A stretch of 64,000 bases of DNA from Salibacterium lacus (GTDB lineage: Bacteria > Bacillota > Bacilli > Bacillales > Marinococcaceae). The DNA is taken from assembly GCF_042684865.1 (NCBI RefSeq), contig NZ_JBHUML010000002.1, positions 434,001 through 498,000 of the forward strand. Reading direction: 5' to 3'. The notes under the pieces were generated by a model. That model was not told where the DNA came from. It searched no databases and saw only the letters and a program-made list of their open reading frames with translations. A program made the position numbers and the translations under genes. Positions within the stretch are counted from its first letter, which is position 1. The number at the start of each line of letters is the position of its first letter. Positions 60,503 to 64,000 of the stretch are shown here, piece by piece.

Positions 60503-60793
60503 AAGAAAGGCCTCCTTCACGCATTGATTTTTATGTACATTGGTTAAAACACTTTGTCCCAGTATATCATTATCATACATGGTAAAGCAGAGGGAAAACA
60601 ATAGAAATACCTCCTTTTATTATATCCGCGAAGAAATTATTTATCAATCCACATACGGATATCTTCACGTTCATTTCAAGTGGACAGAACAGTCGTTAGG
60701 GTGGACGTATCATGTTACAATAAAAAACGTGTATGGAAGAAGTATAATGTAAAATGTATCCGGAAATGGAACGACAGGAAAGGAAAATGAGAA

Positions 60794-62041
60794 ATGCCAG
60801 GGATTCATATAGAAGATATCATTATAGCTAATCAAACACTAAAGGATGTAGTAACACATACACCACTGCAGAAAAATCAGGTTCTTTCCGAACGATATGG
60901 TGCCAATGTGTATTTAAAAAGAGAAGATCTGCAGGTGGTGCGCTCCTTTAAAATACGAGGAGCTTACTATCTTATGCAGAGCTTATCTGAAGAAACACTG
61001 AAAAACGGTGTGGTATGCGCGAGTGCAGGCAACCACGCCCAGGGTGTTGCCTATTCGTGCAAAGCCCTGAAAGTTAAAGGGAAAATCTTCATGCCGACGA
61101 CGACACCGAAACAGAAAATAGGGCAGGTTAAATTATTCGGAAAAGAATATGTCGACGTCGTTATTACCGGTGATACGTTTGATGATTCGTATCAGGAAGC
61201 GATGGCATGCAAAGAGGAAAACGATATGGCTTTTATCCATCCGTTCAATAATGAAAAGATTATTGCCGGACAAGGTACGGTAGGTATGGAAATCATGAAT
61301 GATATTGAAGAACCGATTGACTATTTGTTCTGCACGATCGGCGGGGGCGGACTCATTTCAGGCATTGGAACGTACGTTAAATCGATCTCACCTGAAACAA
61401 AAGTAATCGGCACTGAACCCGGTGGAGCGCCGGGCATGAAAGAATCCATTGCCAAAAATGGAGTGGTGGAGCTTCAGGACATGGACAAGTTTGTGGACGG
61501 TGCGGCAGTGAAACGGGTCGGTGACATACCATATGAAGTATGCCGCGGTCTGCTTGATGATATTTCTCTCGTTCCGGAAGGGAAAATCTGTTCAACGATT
61601 CTTGAATTATACAACGAAAATGCTCTGGTGGCTGAACCTGCCGGGGCTATGCCGATTTCAGCACTCGATTTTTATAAGGAAGAAATTAAAGGAAAGACTG
61701 TCGTATGTGTTGTGAGCGGCGGCAATAATGATATCGGCCGTATGGAGGAAATGCGGGAGAAATCACTCCGCTACGAAGGGCTGCAGCATTACTTTCTCAT
61801 CAACTTTCCGCAGCGTGCCGGTGCCTTGCGCGAATTTCTTCATGAAGTGCTCGGCCCCGATGATGATATTACGCGGTTTGAATACACGAAGAAAAACAAC
61901 AAATCAACCGGACCGGCCCTTGTTGGTATTGAACTGGCGGACCCCGGTGATTATGACCAGCTTGTTAAGCAGCTGGAAAAGAAAAATTTCCAGTATAACG
62001 AAATCAACAAAGAAGAAAGTCTTTTTCATTTTCTTATTTAG
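60794..62041 (+). CDS. ilvA: Threonine ammonia-lyase
   Basis: IlvA deaminates threonine to 2-oxobutanoate, the first step of isoleucine synthesis. The 415-residue fold-type II PLP enzyme has VVRSFKIRGAY with the PLP lysine near 53, SAGNHAQGVA, the phosphate loop GGGGLISGIG and VVSGGNND. A single C-terminal ACT-like domain begins near 333 with LINFPQRAGALREF, as in the B. subtilis enzyme (422). The TAG stop forms part of the boundary of the repeat element that follows, so the native terminator has been displaced or lost. Confidence 0.96.
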   Translation: MPGIHIEDIIIANQTLKDVVTHTPLQKNQVLSERYGANVYLKREDLQVVRSFKIRGAYYLMQSLSEETLKNGVVCASAGNHAQGVAYSCKALKVKGKIFMPTTTPKQKIGQVKLFGKEYVDVVITGDTFDDSYQEAMACKEENDMAFIHPFNNEKIIAGQGTVGMEIMNDIEEPIDYLFCTIGGGGLISGIGTYVKSISPETKVIGTEPGGAPGMKESIAKNGVVELQDMDKFVDGAAVKRVGDIPYEVCRGLLDDISLVPEGKICSTILELYNENALVAEPAGAMPISALDFYKEEIKGKTVVCVVSGGNNDIGRMEEMREKSLRYEGLQHYFLINFPQRAGALREFLHEVLGPDDDITRFEYTKKNNKSTGPALVGIELADPGDYDQLVKQLEKKNFQYNEINKEESLFHFLI

Positions 62042-62371
62042 GGGCTGCTGAATGACTTCCTGAATCCTTGATAAAAGGGTTATTGTTTGAGGAAGATTCC
62101 TTATCACTCGTTTCTATTTCAGGAATACGTCGGGGACAAAGAAGCATCCGCTGCAGGCGGACGTTTTCACTCCAGAGCACAAGGCGGGCATCGGTTCGCC
62201 GGGGCTCACCGTGTCTTCTATGCCGCAGGCAGCGCCGCCTTCCACTCCTGCCCTGCCACGTGCAAGGGTTTTGGGAGCATGTCCTGAAATTTCCTTGCAT
62301 TTATGTACAAAATAAGAGCTCAAAGTCTTTGCAGTGTCAGCAAACTTTGTTGATTCAGCAACCACTATTTA
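62036..62371. mobile_element. MITE-like degenerate repeat between ilvA and the DUF3891 gene
   Basis: This 364-base gap (62042-62405) holds no credible gene. Its ends are an imperfect inverted repeat: GGCTGCTGAATGA at 62043-62055 and, on the other strand, GGTTGCTGAATCA from 62363 to 62351 (11 of 13 identical). ATTTA flanks both sides (62036-62040 and 62067-equivalent at 62367-62371), as a 5-base target duplication would. The middle is GC-rich with segments such as AACGTCCGCCTGCAGCGG (minus strand), reminiscent of non-coding repeats scattered in Bacillaceae genomes. It looks like a non-autonomous element, now eroded. Confidence 0.55.
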
Positions 62372-62405
62372 ACTGAGGCGGAAGAAATGGAAGGAGGGCA
62401 GAATC

Positions 62406-63158
62406 TTGATTATTAATGAAGCGGAAGCTTTCTATGAATGCATCCCTCAGCATGAACATGCCCGGATTTCTGCTGAGATCATAAAACGGTGGGCGGATGA
62501 AGCTGTGAAACACGGGCCGTATTGGAATGAGCTGGTTCCGGCTGTCCGGGAACACGACCGGGCCTGGATTCCACTTGACAACGACCCGCTTACAGATGAA
62601 AAGGGCTCTCCTTATGATTTCACCAATTATCCGGAAAAACCAAAAACAGAGGCGTATCAGCGGGGCATTCTCGAAACTGACCGGATACACCGCTACTGTG
62701 GTCTTTTAGTCAGCCGGCATTATGCTTCTTTTTTTGATACGGCCCTGACAGAAACCGGGCGCAGGTTTCGTGAACAGGAAACGCAGCGGCAGCAGACGTG
62801 GCGTAAGGAGCTCCAGGAGCCGGATACAGAAGATTCTCATTTGAAGATCCTGCAGTTTTGTGATGACCTTTCACTGTATTTATGCACGAATACTCCCGGA
62901 GCTTCCAAAGACAAAGAAAACACCTGGTTCAAAAACGGGTTCCGGCAGCATTTTGCTTTTCTGAACAATGAAACGATCCAGGCGGAATTCAACGGAAAGC
63001 AAAACGTGAGCCTCGCTCCCTTTCCGATGCAGGACGCGCTTGATATAACGATCCATGGACGACAGGTTTTAAAAGAAGAAGCAGAGGAAAAAGGGTTTTC
63101 CGAAGCTTTTCAAAAAAGCGCCGCATATACAAGACATTTCTGCGTGTATGGTGAATGA
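62406..63158 (+). CDS. DUF3891 family protein
   Basis: A 250-residue soluble protein. The order of conserved points fits DUF3891: an N-terminal HEHARISAEI, AVREHDRAW near 47-55, a DRIHRYCGLLVSRHYASFF helix near 92-110, and LQFCDDLSLYLC near 148-159. The spaced His, Asp and HD-like pairs suggest a metal site in a helical fold, though no activity is known. The start is TTG behind AGGAGGG. It is the first gene after the repeat element. Confidence 0.8.
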   Translation: MIINEAEAFYECIPQHEHARISAEIIKRWADEAVKHGPYWNELVPAVREHDRAWIPLDNDPLTDEKGSPYDFTNYPEKPKTEAYQRGILETDRIHRYCGLLVSRHYASFFDTALTETGRRFREQETQRQQTWRKELQEPDTEDSHLKILQFCDDLSLYLCTNTPGASKDKENTWFKNGFRQHFAFLNNETIQAEFNGKQNVSLAPFPMQDALDITIHGRQVLKEEAEEKGFSEAFQKSAAYTRHFCVYGE

Positions 63159-63184
63159 TAGAAGGTTAAAGAAAGGAGAATAAG

Positions 63185-63706
63185 ATGCCCTTACATGGAA
63201 AAAGAGTGATCGCGCTTGTTGATGAAGATGTTGAGGACCTGGAACTTTGGGTGCCGGTGATGAGACTGAGGGAAGAAGGAATAGATGTCGTATTAACCGG
63301 AAAAGAAAAAGGAAAAACGTATTACGGGAAACACGGGGTGCCGGTTGAAGCAGAAGCTTCGTTTAACGCTGTTTCCGCCGCTGAATACGACGGGATTCTT
63401 GTGCCAGGCGGATGGGCGCCGGACAAACTGAGACGTTATCCGGAAGTCATTGACATGGTACGCCATATGGACAATCATCAAAAACTGATAGGTCAGATAT
63501 GCCATGCCGGCTGGGTTCTTGTTTCGGCGGATATCCTTACTGATAAGAAAGTGACGAGCACCCCTGGTATCAAAGATGATATGAAAAACGCAGGAGCCGT
63601 CTGGTATGATGAGGAAGTGGTCGTCGACGGACACCTTATATCCAGCCGGCGTCCGCCGGATATTCCGGCATACTGCCGGGCGCTCGTTCAATCGCTGGAA
63701 ACGTGA
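63185..63706 (+). CDS. DJ-1/PfpI family protein
   Basis: A 173-residue class I glutamine amidotransferase-like protein. It has the nucleophile elbow GQICHAGW with Cys106, the LVPGGWAPDKLRR loop after the central strand, and ISSRRPPDIPAY near the end. Relatives (YfkM, YraA, PfpI) act in stress protection as chaperone, protease or deglycase; these claims differ between members, so the exact activity is open. AAAGGAG precedes ATG 63185. Confidence 0.9.
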   Translation: MPLHGKRVIALVDEDVEDLELWVPVMRLREEGIDVVLTGKEKGKTYYGKHGVPVEAEASFNAVSAAEYDGILVPGGWAPDKLRRYPEVIDMVRHMDNHQKLIGQICHAGWVLVSADILTDKKVTSTPGIKDDMKNAGAVWYDEEVVVDGHLISSRRPPDIPAYCRALVQSLET

Positions 63707-63753
63707 TACACAGCAAAACGGAGGCGGATGACCCCCAAAATAGAGGAGTTATC

Positions 63754-64000
63754 ATGAAAGAAGTTTCTGCACAGGACATCCAAGAACTAAAAAATAATGG
63801 CAGCACAGCGGCGGTCTTTTTCTACACTCCGTTATGCGGAACGTGTCAAATGGCATCGCAGATGACAGGTTATGTGGAAACTATTTTCGATGCCGCTTTC
63901 CTGCAGGCTGATATAAACACGATGCCGGGAACCGCTCAGGAAGAAGAGATCCGCAGTGTGCCCTGTCTAAAAGTATTCAGCAAGGGCAGAATAGTACGTA
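63754..64000 (+). CDS. Thioredoxin-family protein, 3' truncated by window end
   Basis: The first 82 residues of a thioredoxin fold. The redox motif CGTC is at 28-31 after VFFYTPL, and the cis-proline loop reads VPCLKVF with a third cysteine where Thr is usual. AGAGGAG precedes ATG 63754. The CGTC motif and short N terminus resemble the YtpP/YdbP-type thioredoxin-like proteins of Bacillus, probable reductants or bacillithiol-linked partners. Confidence 0.88.
   Translation, partial: MKEVSAQDIQELKNNGSTAAVFFYTPLCGTCQMASQMTGYVETIFDAAFLQADINTMPGTAQEEEIRSVPCLKVFSKGRIVR

Noticed and set aside
60690..60710. AGGGTGG upstream of ilvA, like part of a T-box antiterminator
   Set aside because: The rest of the T-box consensus (ACCGCG), a specifier stem and a following terminator are not present.
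62114..62365. Minus-strand open frame of 83 residues inside the ilvA-DUF3891 gap
   Set aside because: It runs through the inverted-repeat element, has no ribosome binding site and resembles no protein; best seen as chance within a repeat.
1..64000. tRNA, rRNA, CRISPR arrays, prophage or toxin-antitoxin modules
   Set aside because: None were seen on reading both strands; the window is dense in ordinary housekeeping genes and shows no regularly spaced repeats other than the TRAP site.

Overview
The window looks like a chromosomal core segment of a spore-forming Bacillaceae (Firmicutes). Gene content and order follow the Bacillus subtilis region from der through spoIVA, the menaquinone/heptaprenyl cluster, the aro-trp-his-tyr supraoperon, qcrABC, dapB-cca-birA, dinG, aspB-dnaD-nth and ponA-recU. 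Spore genes (spoIVA, a SpoVIF-type gene, ypjB), bacillithiol genes (bshA, bshB1), TRAP (mtrB) and AGGAGG-type ribosome binding sites fit this. Long acidic tails on two surface-exposed proteins (PBP1 and QcrC) and a futalosine-type menaquinone gene (mqnA) suggest a haloalkaliphilic relative rather than B. subtilis itself; that last step is inference.

Layout. 1-5.2 kb: end of a YphA-like membrane protein, der, plsY, gpsA and three small sporulation or envelope genes. 5.3-6.8 kb: spoIVA. 7.1-13.3 kb: folE, mtrB, hepS, menG, ubiA, ubiX, mqnA, hepT, ndk, i.e. pterin entry, the trp regulator and menaquinone side chain/ring enzymes. The hbs gene expected after spoIVA is not there. 13.5-25.6 kb: cheR, then aroC-aroB-aroH and trpEDCFBA-hisC-tyrA. 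The trp leader (17.04-17.31 kb) is fully readable: promoter inside aroH, eleven (G/U)AG triplets downstream of the predicted start, an intrinsic terminator, and a hairpin that can bury the trpE ribosome binding site. 25.6-26.7 kb: where aroE would be expected there is an orphan promoter-terminator unit of about 90 nt (candidate small RNA or attenuator) and an unrecognised protein.

26.7-33.2 kb: TPR protein ypiA, ypiF, the menaquinol:cytochrome c reductase qcrABC, ypjA, ypjB and a YugP zinc protease. 33.3-47.8 kb: a YitT-family protein on the minus strand, then a dense plus-strand run: MazG-like, dapB, mgsA, bshB1, bshA, cca, birA, dinG, an amidohydrolase, ypmB, aspB, dnaD, nth, ypoC. 47.9-51.5 kb: a double-headed dynamin-like protein. 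A strong bidirectional terminator then separates it from the minus-strand recU-ponA pair.

55.3-64 kb: small regulators (a second RemA-like protein, a RacA-like protein), YppE, a tandem rhodanese, a minus-strand group (TRIC-type channel, UbiB/ADCK kinase, phasin-like protein, a 59-residue membrane protein), ilvA, a MITE-like repeat abutting the ilvA stop codon, a DUF3891 protein, a DJ-1/PfpI protein and the start of a thioredoxin. No rRNA, tRNA, CRISPR array, prophage or complete insertion sequence was seen. Much of the window serves chorismate: AroB and AroC make it, and MqnA, AroH and TrpE spend it on menaquinone, Phe/Tyr and Trp.
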